The position numbers and the translations under genes were made by a program. A stretch of DNA of 64,000 nucleotides from the NCBI RefSeq assembly GCF_900102335.1, contig NZ_FNBM01000003.1, positions 1-64,000 of the forward strand, read 5' to 3'. Below, in pieces: positions 47,062 through 56,385 of the stretch; the stretch's first letter is position 1; every line of letters begins with the position of its first letter. The notes beneath the pieces were generated by a model that was given only the letters and a program-made list of their open reading frames with translations, ran no database searches and was not told the origin of the DNA. Source of the DNA: Phytopseudomonas seleniipraecipitans (GTDB lineage: Bacteria; Pseudomonadota; Gammaproteobacteria; Pseudomonadales; Pseudomonadaceae).

Positions 47062-48525
47062 TCAAATACCCAGGCAGAGGTACTTGATCTCCAGGTACTC
47101 ATCGAGGCCGTACCTGGAGCCCTCGCGGCCCAGCCCGGAGGCCTTCATGCCGCCGAACGGCGCCACTTCGTTGGAGATCAGGCCGGTATTGATACCGACC
47201 ATGCCGTACTCCAGCGCCTCGGCTACCCGGAAGGTACGGCCCAGATCACGGGTGTAGAAGTAACAGGCCAGACCGAACTCGGTGTCGTTAGCCTGGCGTA
47301 TCACGTCGGCTTCGTCACTGAAGCGGAACAGCGGCGCCAGCGGGCCGAAGGTTTCCTCGCGGGCCACGCACATCTCGGTGGTCACACCGGTCAGCACGGT
47401 CGGCTCGAAGAAGTTGCCGCCCAGCGCATGGGCCTTGCCGCCCTGCAGTACTTTTGCGCCTTTGCTCAACGCGTCGGCCAGGTGCGCCTGCACCTTGGCC
47501 ACCGCATTGCCATCGATCAGCGGACCGGTGGTTACGCCCGCCTCGTCACCGTGCCCCACCTTCAACGTGGCCACCGCCGCGGCCAGCTTCTCAGCGAAGG
47601 CGTCGTACACCGCGTCGTGCACGTAAAGCCGGTTGGCGCATACACAGGTTTGCCCGGCATTGCGGTACTTGGACACCATGGCGCCTTCCACGGCCGCATC
47701 CAGGTCGGCATCTTCGAAGACGATGAACGGCGCGTTGCCGCCCAACTCCAGGGACAGCTTCTTCAGGGTGGGCGCGCACTGCTCCATCAATTTGATGCCG
47801 ACACCCGTAGAGCCGGTGAACGACAGCTTGCGCACGGTGGGGTTGGCACACAGCTCAAAGCCTACCTCTCGGGAGCGCTCGGTGTCGGCTGGCAACACAC
47901 TGAACAGCCCTGCCGGAATGCCGGCACGCTCGGCCAGCACAGCCAACGCCAAGGCGCTGAAAGGCGTTTGCGGCGCAGGCTTGAGCACCATCGCGCAACC
48001 GGCAGCCAGGGCCGGCGCCACCTTGCGGGTAATCATCGCGGCCGGAAAATTCCAGGGCGTGATCGCCGCCGTCACACCGACCGGTTCCTTGGTCACGATC
48101 AGGCGTTTATCTGCCTGATGGCCGGGAATGGTGTCACCGTAGACGCGCTTGGCCTCCTCGGCGAACCACTCGATGAACGAGGCGGCGTAGAGCACTTCGC
48201 CCCGCGCTTCGGTCAGTGGCTTGCCCTGCTCGGCGGTCATGATCTGCGCCAGGTCTTCCTGATTGGCGAGCATCAGCTCGTACCAGTTGCGCAGGCGCGC
48301 AGCGCGTTCCTTGGCCGTCAGTGCCCGCCACGCCGGCTGGGCAACGCGGGCGGCCTCGATGGCGGCGCGGGTCTGCTCGGCGCCCAGGTTCGGCACGCGG
48401 CCGAGGGAATCACCAGTGGCCGGGTTGAAGATTTCCGTGGTCGCGCCGTCGACGGCGTCGCACCACTGGCCGTTCATGTACGCCTGATGGCGCAGCAGAT
48501 CCGGATCGTTGAGATGCATAGTCAC
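47062..48525 (-). CDS. NAD(P)-dependent succinate-semialdehyde dehydrogenase-like
   Basis: Aldehyde dehydrogenase of 487 residues, closest in pattern to GabD: ITPWNFPAAMITRKVAPALA near 155, GSTGVGIKLMEQCAPT, the catalytic glutamate in LELGGNAPF near 256, the catalytic cysteine in NAGQTCVCANR near 290, and PFGGMKASGLGREGS at the end. It oxidises succinate or glutarate semialdehyde to the diacid. A second, true gabD may exist next to gabT elsewhere. It is the last gene of the set Fe-ADH, permease, dehydrogenase controlled by the sigma-54 activator. Confidence 0.88.
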   Translation of the reverse strand: MTMHLNDPDLLRHQAYMNGQWCDAVDGATTEIFNPATGDSLGRVPNLGAEQTRAAIEAARVAQPAWRALTAKERAARLRNWYELMLANQEDLAQIMTAEQGKPLTEARGEVLYAASFIEWFAEEAKRVYGDTIPGHQADKRLIVTKEPVGVTAAITPWNFPAAMITRKVAPALAAGCAMVLKPAPQTPFSALALAVLAERAGIPAGLFSVLPADTERSREVGFELCANPTVRKLSFTGSTGVGIKLMEQCAPTLKKLSLELGGNAPFIVFEDADLDAAVEGAMVSKYRNAGQTCVCANRLYVHDAVYDAFAEKLAAAVATLKVGHGDEAGVTTGPLIDGNAVAKVQAHLADALSKGAKVLQGGKAHALGGNFFEPTVLTGVTTEMCVAREETFGPLAPLFRFSDEADVIRQANDTEFGLACYFYTRDLGRTFRVAEALEYGMVGINTGLISNEVAPFGGMKASGLGREGSRYGLDEYLEIKYLCLGI

Positions 48526-48562
48526 TCCTGTAGCCGGGGCGCTCGGCTCCCGGCGCTGGTCT

Positions 48563-49948
48563 CTAGTCTTTAGCAGCCGGCTCGGTCGGCAGGTCTTTAC
48601 TGAAGGTCTGGTCGTTCTCGCCGCGGAAGAAGCGGGTGCCGTAGATCAACAGGCACAGACCAAGACCGATGGCGAACGCCCAGCCGGCGCCCTTGATCGC
48701 CAGCACGGCGCCGATCACCCCGGCGATGCCCAGATCACGCTGGCTGCGTGCTTCCATGATGCCCAGGCGCACGCTCACGTAGCCCTGGATCAGCAGGGTA
48801 AGTGCCAGGGCCACGCCAAGAATGGGCTGCACAAAGGTCACCACCGGCAATAGCAGCAGGCCGGTATTGGTGCCCCAGCGGAACGAGCCGACGCCGCCGT
48901 AGATGGACTTCATCGCCTTCGGGCCACCCTTGAAACGTTCGGTAATCACCACCTGCATGGCCGACCATTGCGGCCCGCACATGGCGACATCGGGGCCGAA
49001 GAAACTCATGAAGGCATTGCGCCCGCCAAATATCAGGTGGGAGCGATTGGGGTCGAAATCGACTTTCTCGTCGCGGCGAACGTCATCCGCCTCGGAGAGA
49101 ATGGCCTTGGCGCCCAACACATCACCGAATACCACTAGGTAGGCTGCAAATACCGTGGGAATGGCCGTTACGAACATCATCAACGGCGGCATACCCAGGC
49201 CGAATACCGTGTACTCGTTCCACAGGGTGACGAAATCCGGCCGGCTGAAGCCCCACTCGATGCTTGGCCAGGCCGCTTCACCGAAAAGGGGAGCGACGAT
49301 CACCGCCAGCAGAATGATCGGAAAGATGCCCAGCTTGGCGAAGTTCCACCAGAAGCGGTTGCGCTTCTTCAGCTCCTGGAAGTGGATGGAGAACACCAGG
49401 TAGAACGCAATGCCAATGGCAATCGAGATGGTCCAGGGGAAGCTATCGAAACGACCGCCTTCCTTGAACACGGTGACCACCGCGCTGAGCCCGGCCCCCA
49501 TGATGATCCCGGCCTTGAGTGCTGACGGCACCAGCGACACCACCTTGCGCGCCATGCCGGTCATGCCCAGGCCGATGGAAAATACTCCCAGCATCAACTG
49601 GAAGGCGATTAGCGCATGCACCCGCTCCGGGCCCTCCGGAAACTGGCTGCAGTAGGCCATCAACAGGGGAATCGCCGGGGTAATCCACCCCGGCACCACC
49701 GGATCGCCCAGCAGATGGTGAGTGAGGTACAGCAGGCCATTGAGCATGACCACCGCCAGCGCCACCTCGAACGGCATGCCAAGAAATTCGGTCATCAACG
49801 GGATGGCCGCCAGGTCCACTGCACACATGAGCAAGCCCTGCATGTAGTCGGAAATCTCGAAACGGTAGTGAATGAACGGCAGGCGAAGTTTGAACGGGCC
49901 AAGTGCGGTGTACGGCGCTTCCGGGCCTTGTTGTTGGAGTTCGGACAT
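48563..49948 (-). CDS. NCS2-like permease
   Basis: Inner-membrane transporter of 461 residues with 12 or more helices, distantly like the xanthine/uracil (NCS2/SulP-fold) permeases. Seen: WITPAIPLLMAY in an early helix pair, GPDVAMCGPQWSAMQ and YGGVGSFRWGTNTG. The substrate cannot be read from sequence. Its place between an iron alcohol dehydrogenase and a semialdehyde dehydrogenase suggests uptake of a small hydroxy acid or diol. A strong stem-loop lies between it and the alcohol dehydrogenase gene. Confidence 0.75.
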   Translation of the reverse strand: MSELQQQGPEAPYTALGPFKLRLPFIHYRFEISDYMQGLLMCAVDLAAIPLMTEFLGMPFEVALAVVMLNGLLYLTHHLLGDPVVPGWITPAIPLLMAYCSQFPEGPERVHALIAFQLMLGVFSIGLGMTGMARKVVSLVPSALKAGIIMGAGLSAVVTVFKEGGRFDSFPWTISIAIGIAFYLVFSIHFQELKKRNRFWWNFAKLGIFPIILLAVIVAPLFGEAAWPSIEWGFSRPDFVTLWNEYTVFGLGMPPLMMFVTAIPTVFAAYLVVFGDVLGAKAILSEADDVRRDEKVDFDPNRSHLIFGGRNAFMSFFGPDVAMCGPQWSAMQVVITERFKGGPKAMKSIYGGVGSFRWGTNTGLLLLPVVTFVQPILGVALALTLLIQGYVSVRLGIMEARSQRDLGIAGVIGAVLAIKGAGWAFAIGLGLCLLIYGTRFFRGENDQTFSKDLPTEPAAKD

Positions 49949-49988
49949 GTGGATTACCTGGAGTTATTAGTATTGGTCGTAAACCAGC

Positions 49989-50013
49989 GCGCCCCGGCGG
50001 ATCACCGGGGCGC
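49989..50013 (-). terminator. Stem-loop between alcohol dehydrogenase and permease genes
   Basis: Perfect 9-bp inverted repeat GCGCCCCGG/CCGGGGCGC with a 7-base gap and no T run. Probably tunes the mRNA ratio between the two genes rather than ending the transcript. Confidence 0.5.
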
Positions 50014-50032
50014 TTCATCGCGTGTTGCTGAA

Positions 50033-51181
50033 TCAGTAGGCAGCGCGGTAGATCTGCTCGATGTCGCCGGCCGTCAGGCGGCGCGGATTGTTGCGCATGA
50101 GGCGATCAATCTTGCTGGCCTCTTCGGCCATTGTCGGAATCGCCTCTTCCGGCACGCCAAAACTGCGCATGCCCTTGGGAATGTCGACGCTGGCACACAG
50201 CTCGGCCATGGCCTCGACCGCAAGATCGGCAGCGGCCTTGTCACTCAGCCCATGTGTCTGCACGCCCATGGCGGTGGCAATCTCGGCCATGCGCTCGACG
50301 CACGCCAACTTGTTCCAGGTCATCACGTAGGGCAGCAGCAAGGCATTGCTGATGCCATGAGCGATGTTGAAACGCCCGCCCAATGGATAGGCCAGCGCAT
50401 GCACCGCACCCACGCCCGCGTTGCCGAAGGCCATGCCGGCCATCAGGCTGGCAGTGGCCATGTCTTCGCGCGCGGCAAGGTCCGCCGGATTGGCATAGGC
50501 CTTGGGCAGCGCCTTGGCGATCAACTTGATCGCACCGATGGCCAGGGCGTCGGTGATCGGCGAAGCATTCACCGACAGGTACGACTCCACGGCGTGCACC
50601 AGGGCATCGACACCACTGGCGGCCGTCACGCTGCGCGGGCAGGTCAGGGTCATCAGCGGGCTGACCAGGGCGACGTCGGGCAACAGGTAGTCACTAACGA
50701 TGCCTTTTTTCAGTTGCGCCTTCTTGTCGGACAGAATGGACACATTGGTCACTTCCGACCCGGTACCGGCCGTGGTTGGGATAGCGATCAGCGGAGGGCC
50801 TTTGCGTTTGACCTGATCGACGCCGAACAGCTCTTCCAGCGCGCCGTCATGACCGACGTAACCAGCTACCGCCTTGGCGATGTCGATGGCGCTACCACCG
50901 CCGACGCCGATCAGGCCATCGTGGCCGCCAGCCCGATACGCCTTGGCGCACGCCTCGACGATGGCGATTTCCGGTTCCGGTTCGACACCATCGAAGATGC
51001 CGTAGGGTCGCTCGCCCAACTGTTGAAGAACGTGATCGACGGTACCGGACTTGATCAGGATCGCATCGGTGACGATCAGCGGGTTGTGCATGTTCAGGCG
51101 GGGCAGCTCGTTCGCCAGTTGCTCGACGGCACCTTGGCCGGTCAACAGCTTATTGGCGATCTTGAAGGCGGCAACACTCAT
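50033..51181 (-). CDS. Iron-containing alcohol dehydrogenase
   Basis: Group III dehydrogenase of 382 residues. The NAD-binding GVGGGSAIDIAKA lies near residue 95, and metal ligands sit in VDALVHAVESYLS and in the histidine-rich GAVHALAYPLGGRFNIAHG. The start at 51181 (second of two adjacent ATGs) has AAGGG 7 bases upstream; the frame runs on to 51292. Family members oxidise 4-hydroxybutyrate, diols or other primary alcohols. With the semialdehyde dehydrogenase downstream, 4-hydroxybutyrate to succinate is the simplest proposal. A sigma-54 promoter precedes it. Confidence 0.88.
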   Translation of the reverse strand: MSVAAFKIANKLLTGQGAVEQLANELPRLNMHNPLIVTDAILIKSGTVDHVLQQLGERPYGIFDGVEPEPEIAIVEACAKAYRAGGHDGLIGVGGGSAIDIAKAVAGYVGHDGALEELFGVDQVKRKGPPLIAIPTTAGTGSEVTNVSILSDKKAQLKKGIVSDYLLPDVALVSPLMTLTCPRSVTAASGVDALVHAVESYLSVNASPITDALAIGAIKLIAKALPKAYANPADLAAREDMATASLMAGMAFGNAGVGAVHALAYPLGGRFNIAHGISNALLLPYVMTWNKLACVERMAEIATAMGVQTHGLSDKAAADLAVEAMAELCASVDIPKGMRSFGVPEEAIPTMAEEASKIDRLMRNNPRRLTAGDIEQIYRAAY

Positions 51182-51231
51182 CATCAGGCCCTTTTTTGTG
51201 ATGTCTAACTGGACGGGTTCGGGCCTGTCAT

Positions 51232-51247
51232 AGCGATTCCTGTGCCA
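51232..51247 (-). promoter_or_regulatory. Sigma-54 (-24/-12) promoter of the alcohol dehydrogenase operon
   Basis: Minus strand: TGGCACAGGAATCGCT, one mismatch to the TGGCAC-N5-TTGC core, with GG and GC separated by the required 10 bases. It lies 51 bases upstream of the ADH start, next to the gene of a sigma-54 activator. Confidence 0.75.
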
Positions 51248-51320
51248 GCCTGACGAAACCCTCGCCGTAGACGGGTTGCGTCGATTTGCCACAGGCTATC
51301 GGAGCATCGCAGCGATCAGC

Positions 51321-51353
51321 AAATGGATCAAAAAGCCATCGCTTGATCCATTT
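51321..51353. promoter_or_regulatory. Enhancer-like palindrome for the sigma-54 activator
   Basis: Perfect 11-bp inverted repeats AAATGGATCAA (51321-51331) and TTGATCCATTT (51343-51353), 11 bases apart. Its centre is about 90 bases upstream of the -24 element, a usual place for an activator's UAS. It also begins 6 bases past the activator's stop codon but lacks a T run, so a terminator role is less likely. Confidence 0.65.
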
Positions 51354-51358
51354 TCCAA

Positions 51359-52729
51359 TCAGCCTTGCTCCCAACGTTTCATCTTCTGCACCAGGGTGGC
51401 CTGGCTCAGACCGAGCGCACGGGCTGCTTCACGGGTGGTCTTGTGCTGCACCAGGGCCTTGCGGATCAGGCGCCGCTCGAGCTGTTCGACCTGCTTGCGC
51501 AACGGCAGCAGGCTGTCGTCATCGGCGTCTCGCGCACGGCTACGCATCTCTTCGGGTAGGTCGAACAGCTCCACGACTGCGCCGCTGCAGGTGACCACCA
51601 GGCGCTCGACCAGATTGATCAGCTCGCGGATGTTGCCCGGCCAGCAATAGTCGGTCAGCGCATCCAGGGCCTCCAGCCCCCACTCGAGCTCGCGCCCGTA
51701 GCGCTGATTGAATTCGGCCAGATAAAAGTCGAGCAACGGCTGAATTTCCTCGCGCCGCTCGCGCAAGGCGGGAATGTGGATCGGTACCACATTGAGCCGA
51801 TAATAGAGGTCGGCGCGGAAGCGCCCTTCAGCCACCATGGCGCGCAGGTCATGGTGGGTGGCGGTGATGATGCGCACGTCCACTTCCTTCAGCTCCAGGC
51901 CGCCGACTGCAATGAAGCGGCTTTCCTCGATGACCTTGAGCAGCTTCACCTGCAGCGCCAGCGGCAGGTCGCCGATCTCGTCGAGAAACACCGTGCCGTG
52001 GTTCGCCAGCTCCAGCAACCCGCGCTTACCCTTGCTGCCGGCGCCCGTGAACGCGCCTGGCACGTAGCCGAACAGCTCAGCCTCGATAAGGTTCTCCGGC
52101 AGCGCACCGCAGTTCAGCGCCAGGAACGGCTGCGCGGCCCGCGGACTGCTTTTGTGGATGTACTGGGCGATCAGCGTTTTACCCACACCGGTTTCGCCCT
52201 GCAGCAGGACTTTCACATCGCTGGCCGCGACTTGGCGGGCCTGGGCAAACACCCGGCCCGAGACCGGCAGGCTGGCGACCGGCGATGCATCGAGCAGATC
52301 GTCACGCTGGCCGGCATGCAGCTTCGCGGTGCTGTTGCGCAGCTGCTTGAGCTGTTGCAGCTCGTCGCGCTCGTGCTTCATGCGCAGCAATTCGGTCATG
52401 TCGCGCACGGTGCTGACCACGTAACGCACCCGGCCCTCAGTAGTGAAAATCGGCGTACCGCTGACCAACAGGCGCTTGCCCTGGCTGACGCTCTGCATCA
52501 GCGACAGCGCCCTGCCCTCCTTGAGCACGCGCAGCGACACCGACTGGGAAATTACGCCCTGTTCGACCAGCGCCTGCATGTGCTGACCAACCACATCCTC
52601 ACTGCGCAGCCCGGTGAGCCGCTCATAGGCGCTGTTGACCTTGAGGGTAATGCCATCGGCATCGGTGATGTAGACGCCGTCGTGCAGCGCATCGAGCAGC
52701 TCGCGAAAACTGGGATCGTCGAAATCCAT
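51359..52729 (-). CDS. Sigma-54-dependent PAS-AAA-Fis transcriptional activator
   Basis: Enhancer-binding protein of 456 residues. A PAS domain (about 10-115, [20 protein letters not shown]) is followed by an AAA+ domain (about 145-380) with Walker [11 protein letters not shown], the sigma-54-contact loop GAFTGAG and Walker [14 protein letters not shown] Fis-type helix-turn-helix ends it ([20 protein letters not shown]). No receiver domain, so it senses a ligand directly through PAS. The start at 52729 has GGAAAG upstream; the frame extends to 52804. It should drive the alcohol dehydrogenase operon from the promoter at 51232-51247. Confidence 0.92.
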   Translation of the reverse strand: MDFDDPSFRELLDALHDGVYITDADGITLKVNSAYERLTGLRSEDVVGQHMQALVEQGVISQSVSLRVLKEGRALSLMQSVSQGKRLLVSGTPIFTTEGRVRYVVSTVRDMTELLRMKHERDELQQLKQLRNSTAKLHAGQRDDLLDASPVASLPVSGRVFAQARQVAASDVKVLLQGETGVGKTLIAQYIHKSSPRAAQPFLALNCGALPENLIEAELFGYVPGAFTGAGSKGKRGLLELANHGTVFLDEIGDLPLALQVKLLKVIEESRFIAVGGLELKEVDVRIITATHHDLRAMVAEGRFRADLYYRLNVVPIHIPALRERREEIQPLLDFYLAEFNQRYGRELEWGLEALDALTDYCWPGNIRELINLVERLVVTCSGAVVELFDLPEEMRSRARDADDDSLLPLRKQVEQLERRLIRKALVQHKTTREAARALGLSQATLVQKMKRWEQG

Positions 52730-52808
52730 GGGGCTTTCCGGGAAACGCGGGAGAGCGCGCAAGTTTACTCCGCTCGATCCCCGGCCATAAAAAAACCGCC
52801 GCAACCGA

Positions 52809-53073
52809 GGGTCTGTTGGCGTTTCAGCGCGAGCCGTGTTGCTGCGAGAAATCTCGCCAGGCTAGGCGGAGGACGCAGGGAATGGTTGTTCCCTTGCCAA
52901 GTCCTCCAACGACGCATGGCGAGATTTCCCGCGCAACCCGCAGGGCCGGGCCCGTTTTGCCGCGATGCTGCGTTTCTCGCCGGCTCATTTAGCCAGCTAA
53001 ACTTCACGGCTCGCGCCTTGCCTCGCGACAAAACGGGCTCCGGCGCGGCCGTGCGTGAAACGTCAACAGACCC
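52809..53073. mobile_element. 265-bp MITE-like element with 18-bp terminal inverted repeats
   Basis: Ends are GGGTCTGTTGGCGTTTCA and TGAAACGTCAACAGACCC, complementary at 17 of 18 positions and extended by one more pair outside. There is no transposase frame. The interior holds further inverted repeats, such as GGAGGAC/GTCCTCC and GGCGAGATTT-like arms, so the strand can fold heavily. A clear target-site duplication was not found. It occupies the gap between the sigma-54 activator and the ABC operon. Confidence 0.75.
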
Positions 53074-53109
53074 TAGAGGGTGCGGCGGTTACGGCAGCGC
53101 CGTATAACC

Positions 53110-53934
53110 TTATTCAACCTGGGTGCGCAGCTTCTCGCTACGCCCGCGCAGCCATTCCAGCGTCAGCAGCAGCAGGATCGAGAAGCCGATCAGCAGGGTC
53201 GCGGCGGCAGCGATGGTTGGGCTGAGGTTCTCGCGAATGCCACTGAACATCTGCCGAGGCAGGGTGACCTGCTCGGGGCCGGCGAGAAACAGGGTCACCA
53301 CCACTTCATCGAACGAGGTGGCGAAGGCGAACAGCGCACCGCTGATCACCCCGGGCGCGATCAGCGGCAGGGTTACCCTGCGAAAGGCGGTGATCGGCGA
53401 GGCGCCGAGGCTGGCAGCGGCGCGCACCAGGTTGTAGTTGAAGCCCTGCAGCGTGGCGGACACGGTGATGATCACGAACGGCACGCCCAGCACCGCGTGC
53501 ACCACGATCAGCGACAGGTAGCCGTTGGCCAGGCCCAGCGGCGCGAAGAACAGGTAGCTGGCAACGCCGACGATCACTACGGGCACCACCATCGGCGAGA
53601 TCAGCAGGCTCATCACCAGTGCCTTGCCGCGGAATTCCGAGCGGGTCAGGCCGATGGCCGCCAGGGTACCGAGCACCATGGCCAGAACGGTCGCCGCCGG
53701 TGCAATGATCATGCTGTTCTTCAGCGCACGCATCCAGCCAGCCGAGCCAAAGAAGTCCTCGTACCAGCGCATCGAGAAGCCCTGCATCGGGTAGATCAGG
53801 AAGGTGCCGGAGTTGAACGACAGCGGCACGATCACCAGGATCGGCAGTACCAGGAACAACAGCACCAGACCGCAGAGCAGCCGTAGGCCGTAGTACCAGG
53901 CGCGCTCGACGGGAGACATATAGGGACTCAGCAT
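53110..53934 (-). CDS. agtD: ABC transporter permease (PotC-like), AgtD
   Basis: Inner-membrane subunit of a polyamine/amino-acid-type importer, 274 residues with six helices. The ABC-contact EAA loop is NLVRAAASLGASPITAFRRV near residue 175. The ATG at 53934 has GGAG upstream. Last gene of the agtABCD-like operon. Gene names follow the P. aeruginosa AgtABCD system for GABA and 5-aminovalerate, which lies next to rpe-gph-trpE there too; substrate specificity here is inferred. Confidence 0.82.
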   Translation of the reverse strand: MLSPYMSPVERAWYYGLRLLCGLVLLFLVLPILVIVPLSFNSGTFLIYPMQGFSMRWYEDFFGSAGWMRALKNSMIIAPAATVLAMVLGTLAAIGLTRSEFRGKALVMSLLISPMVVPVVIVGVASYLFFAPLGLANGYLSLIVVHAVLGVPFVIITVSATLQGFNYNLVRAAASLGASPITAFRRVTLPLIAPGVISGALFAFATSFDEVVVTLFLAGPEQVTLPRQMFSGIRENLSPTIAAAATLLIGFSILLLLTLEWLRGRSEKLRTQVE

Positions 53935-53951
53935 TTTCTATTCTCCGCTCA

Positions 53952-55199
53952 TTAACCCAGACGCAGGCGACCAGCGCCCACCAGCCAGCTGTACACCACG
54001 TAAAGCAGCAGCGTGGCGACCAGCAGCAGGCCGCCCAACGCGGTGGCCATGCCCCAGTTGATGGTGGTGTTGGTGTAGAAGGCAACGAAGTAGCTGACCA
54101 TCTGATCGCTCGGACTGCCGAGCAGCGCCGGGGTGATGTAGTAGCCGATGGACAGGATGAACACCAGCAGGCAACCGGCACCGACACCGGCCAGGGTCTG
54201 CGGGAAATACACTCGCCAGAAGCTGGCGAACGGGTGACAGCCGAGGGAAATCGCCGCACGCATGTAGCTCGGCGAGATGCCCTTCATCACGCTGTAGATC
54301 GGCAGGATCATGAACGGCAGCATGATGTGCACCATGGAGATGTACACGCCGGCGCGGTTGAACACCAGTTCCAGCGGTTGGTCGATCAATCCCAGCTTGA
54401 TCAGCGCCGAGTTGATCAGGCCGCCCGACTGCAACAGCACGATCCAGGCGGCGACACGCACCAGGATCGACGTCCAGAACGGCAGCAGTACCATGATCAT
54501 CAGCAGGTTGCCCTGGCGAGTCGGCAGATTGGCCAGCAGGTAGGCCAGCGGATAGGCCAGCGCCAGGCAGATGGCGGTGATCACCGCGCCCATCCAGAAC
54601 GTGCGGGCGAAGATGTCCAGGTAAATGGCCTGGTCCGGGGTGGTCTTGACCACGGCGCCGGTGTCGTCGACGCGATGGTCGAGCGAAGCCAGCAGGTAAT
54701 AGGACGTCCAGGAACTGGTGTTGCGACGGATCACCTGCCAGTAGGCGGGGTCACCCCAGCGTTCGTCGAAGGATTCCAGGGCGTCCTTGTAGGATGCCGG
54801 CTCGGCTTCGAACGGCAGTGCACGTCCCGTCTTGGCCAGCAGGCTGCGGTAACCCGCCAGCTCCATGTTCAGGCGCTTGGACAGATCGCCCAGCTTCTGC
54901 TGTTCACGGGCCTCTGCCAGATCCAGCGCCAGCGCCTGGTACACCGGCTCCGCCGGCAGGCCACGGCCATCCCACGACTCGATGGCGGTGACGGTTCGCG
55001 GCATCGAGCCGATCACGTCCGGGTTATCCACGCTGCGATTGAGCAGCGCCACGATCGGCACTAGGAAGGTGAAGACGAGAAACAGCACCAGCGGCAGGAT
55101 CAGCGCCTGCGACTTGAGGCGGTTCATCCGCTCGGCGCGCGCCAGACGCTGCTTGAGCGAGGGGCCGGCGACCTCGGCATGGGGCACTGCTAGGGCCAT
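53952..55199 (-). CDS. agtC: ABC transporter permease (PotB-like), AgtC
   Basis: Second permease of the importer, 415 residues. It is longer than usual because a soluble, probably periplasmic insert (about residues 60-180) follows the first helix. Five more helices and an EAA loop (YMRAAISLGCHPFASFWRVY near 325) follow. A GGAG ribosome-binding site precedes the ATG. Separated from the binding-protein gene by a strong hairpin. Confidence 0.85.
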   Translation of the reverse strand: MALAVPHAEVAGPSLKQRLARAERMNRLKSQALILPLVLFLVFTFLVPIVALLNRSVDNPDVIGSMPRTVTAIESWDGRGLPAEPVYQALALDLAEAREQQKLGDLSKRLNMELAGYRSLLAKTGRALPFEAEPASYKDALESFDERWGDPAYWQVIRRNTSSWTSYYLLASLDHRVDDTGAVVKTTPDQAIYLDIFARTFWMGAVITAICLALAYPLAYLLANLPTRQGNLLMIMVLLPFWTSILVRVAAWIVLLQSGGLINSALIKLGLIDQPLELVFNRAGVYISMVHIMLPFMILPIYSVMKGISPSYMRAAISLGCHPFASFWRVYFPQTLAGVGAGCLLVFILSIGYYITPALLGSPSDQMVSYFVAFYTNTTINWGMATALGGLLLVATLLLYVVYSWLVGAGRLRLG

Positions 55200-55245
55200 G
55201 GGGCTAACTCCGGTGAAGCGAATAAGGAATTCGGGGGTGAAGCCA

Positions 55246-55267
55246 GAGCGCCTGCACGCAGGCGCTC
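55246..55267 (-). terminator. Hairpin between binding-protein and permease genes
   Basis: Perfect 10-bp inverted repeat GAGCGCCTGC/GCAGGCGCTC with a 2-base gap, no T run. Hairpins in this place usually protect the binding-protein mRNA and raise its level over the permeases. Confidence 0.65.
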
Positions 55268-55306
55268 CTCACAACCTTGCTCGTGTAACGACGACTTGCT
55301 CAGGCG

Positions 55307-56341
55307 TTACTTGGCAGCCCAGGAGTTGAACCGCTGCTCCAGCACTTCACCGAAGTCAGCCCAGAAGGTCACGTCCATGGCCACCTGGTTGGCAATGTTC
55401 TGCGGGGCGGTCGGCAGGTCGGCAGCGACCTTGGCGTCCAGCAGATCGACGGCTTTCGGATTGACCGGGCCGTAGGCGATGTTTTCCGAGTAGGTCTTCT
55501 GGTGCTCGGCCTGCAGGGTGAAGGCAATGAATTTCAGGGCTTCGTCCTTGTTCTTCGCGCCCTTCGGGATGGCCCAGGCGTCGAAGTCGTAGATGCCACC
55601 GTCCCACACCACTTTCAGGCTGCTGCCTTCTTTCTGGGTAGCGGCGATGCGGCCGTTGTAGGCCGAGCTCATGACCACGTCACCGGAAGCGAGATACTGC
55701 GGCGGCTGAGCGCCGGCCTCCCACCACTGGATGTACGGCTTGAGTTCGTCGAGTTTCTTGAACGCGCGCTCCTGGCCGTCCTTGCTCGCCAGCACCTTGT
55801 AGACGTCTTTCGGCGCAACGCCGTCGGCCATCAGGGCGAATTCGAGGGTGTATTTGGCGCCTTTGCGCAGGCCGCGCTTGCCGGGGAATTTCTTCACGTC
55901 CCAGAAATCCGCCCAACTGGTCGGCGCGGTGGTCAGTTTGTCGGCGTTGTAGGCCATGACGGTCGACCAGACGAAGAAGCCGACGCCACACATCGACGCA
56001 GCACCTGGCACCAGGGCGTTCTTGTCGCCGACCACCGAGTAGTCGATTTCTTCGAACAGGTCTTCGTCGCAACCGCGAGCCAGCTCGGGGGATTCAACCT
56101 CGACCAGGTCCCACGAGACGCTGTTGGTGTCGACCATGGCTTTGACCTTGGCCATTTCACCGTTGTATTCGCCAGCGATGATCTTGCCGTTACCCGCCGC
56201 TTCCCACGGCTGGTAGTAAGCCTTGACCTGGGCGTCTTTGTTGGCGCCCCCGAAGTTGACGACAGTGAGGTCCGCGGCGTGAACCTGTGCAGCACAGACC
56301 AGCCCAAGGGTCAGCGCGGAAAGGGAGAATAGCTTCGACAT
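55307..56341 (-). CDS. agtB: Periplasmic substrate-binding protein of the ABC importer, AgtB
   Basis: PotD/SpuD-type binding protein of 344 residues. A signal peptide (MSKLFSLSALTLGLVCAAQV, cleaved at VHA-ADL) is followed by LTVVNFGGANKDAQVKAYYQ, the usual start of the mature domain. The start at 56341 has GGAG upstream; the frame extends to 56389. The mature protein should capture GABA, 5-aminovalerate or a related compound in the periplasm and feed AgtC/AgtD. Confidence 0.85.
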   Translation of the reverse strand: MSKLFSLSALTLGLVCAAQVHAADLTVVNFGGANKDAQVKAYYQPWEAAGNGKIIAGEYNGEMAKVKAMVDTNSVSWDLVEVESPELARGCDEDLFEEIDYSVVGDKNALVPGAASMCGVGFFVWSTVMAYNADKLTTAPTSWADFWDVKKFPGKRGLRKGAKYTLEFALMADGVAPKDVYKVLASKDGQERAFKKLDELKPYIQWWEAGAQPPQYLASGDVVMSSAYNGRIAATQKEGSSLKVVWDGGIYDFDAWAIPKGAKNKDEALKFIAFTLQAEHQKTYSENIAYGPVNPKAVDLLDAKVAADLPTAPQNIANQVAMDVTFWADFGEVLEQRFNSWAAK

Positions 56342-56385
56342 TTTTATGTTGGCTCCGAGTGCTGTGGTAAAGCGGATAACGCCGA

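Noticed and set aside
46906..48573. 555-residue plus-strand frame opposite the semialdehyde dehydrogenase gene
   Set aside because: Antisense to an aldehyde dehydrogenase with all catalytic motifs; composition rich in His, Gln and Arg is typical of an antisense shadow.
49616..51208. 530-residue plus-strand frame across permease and alcohol dehydrogenase genes
   Set aside because: Spans two real genes and the hairpin between them in antisense; no family pattern.
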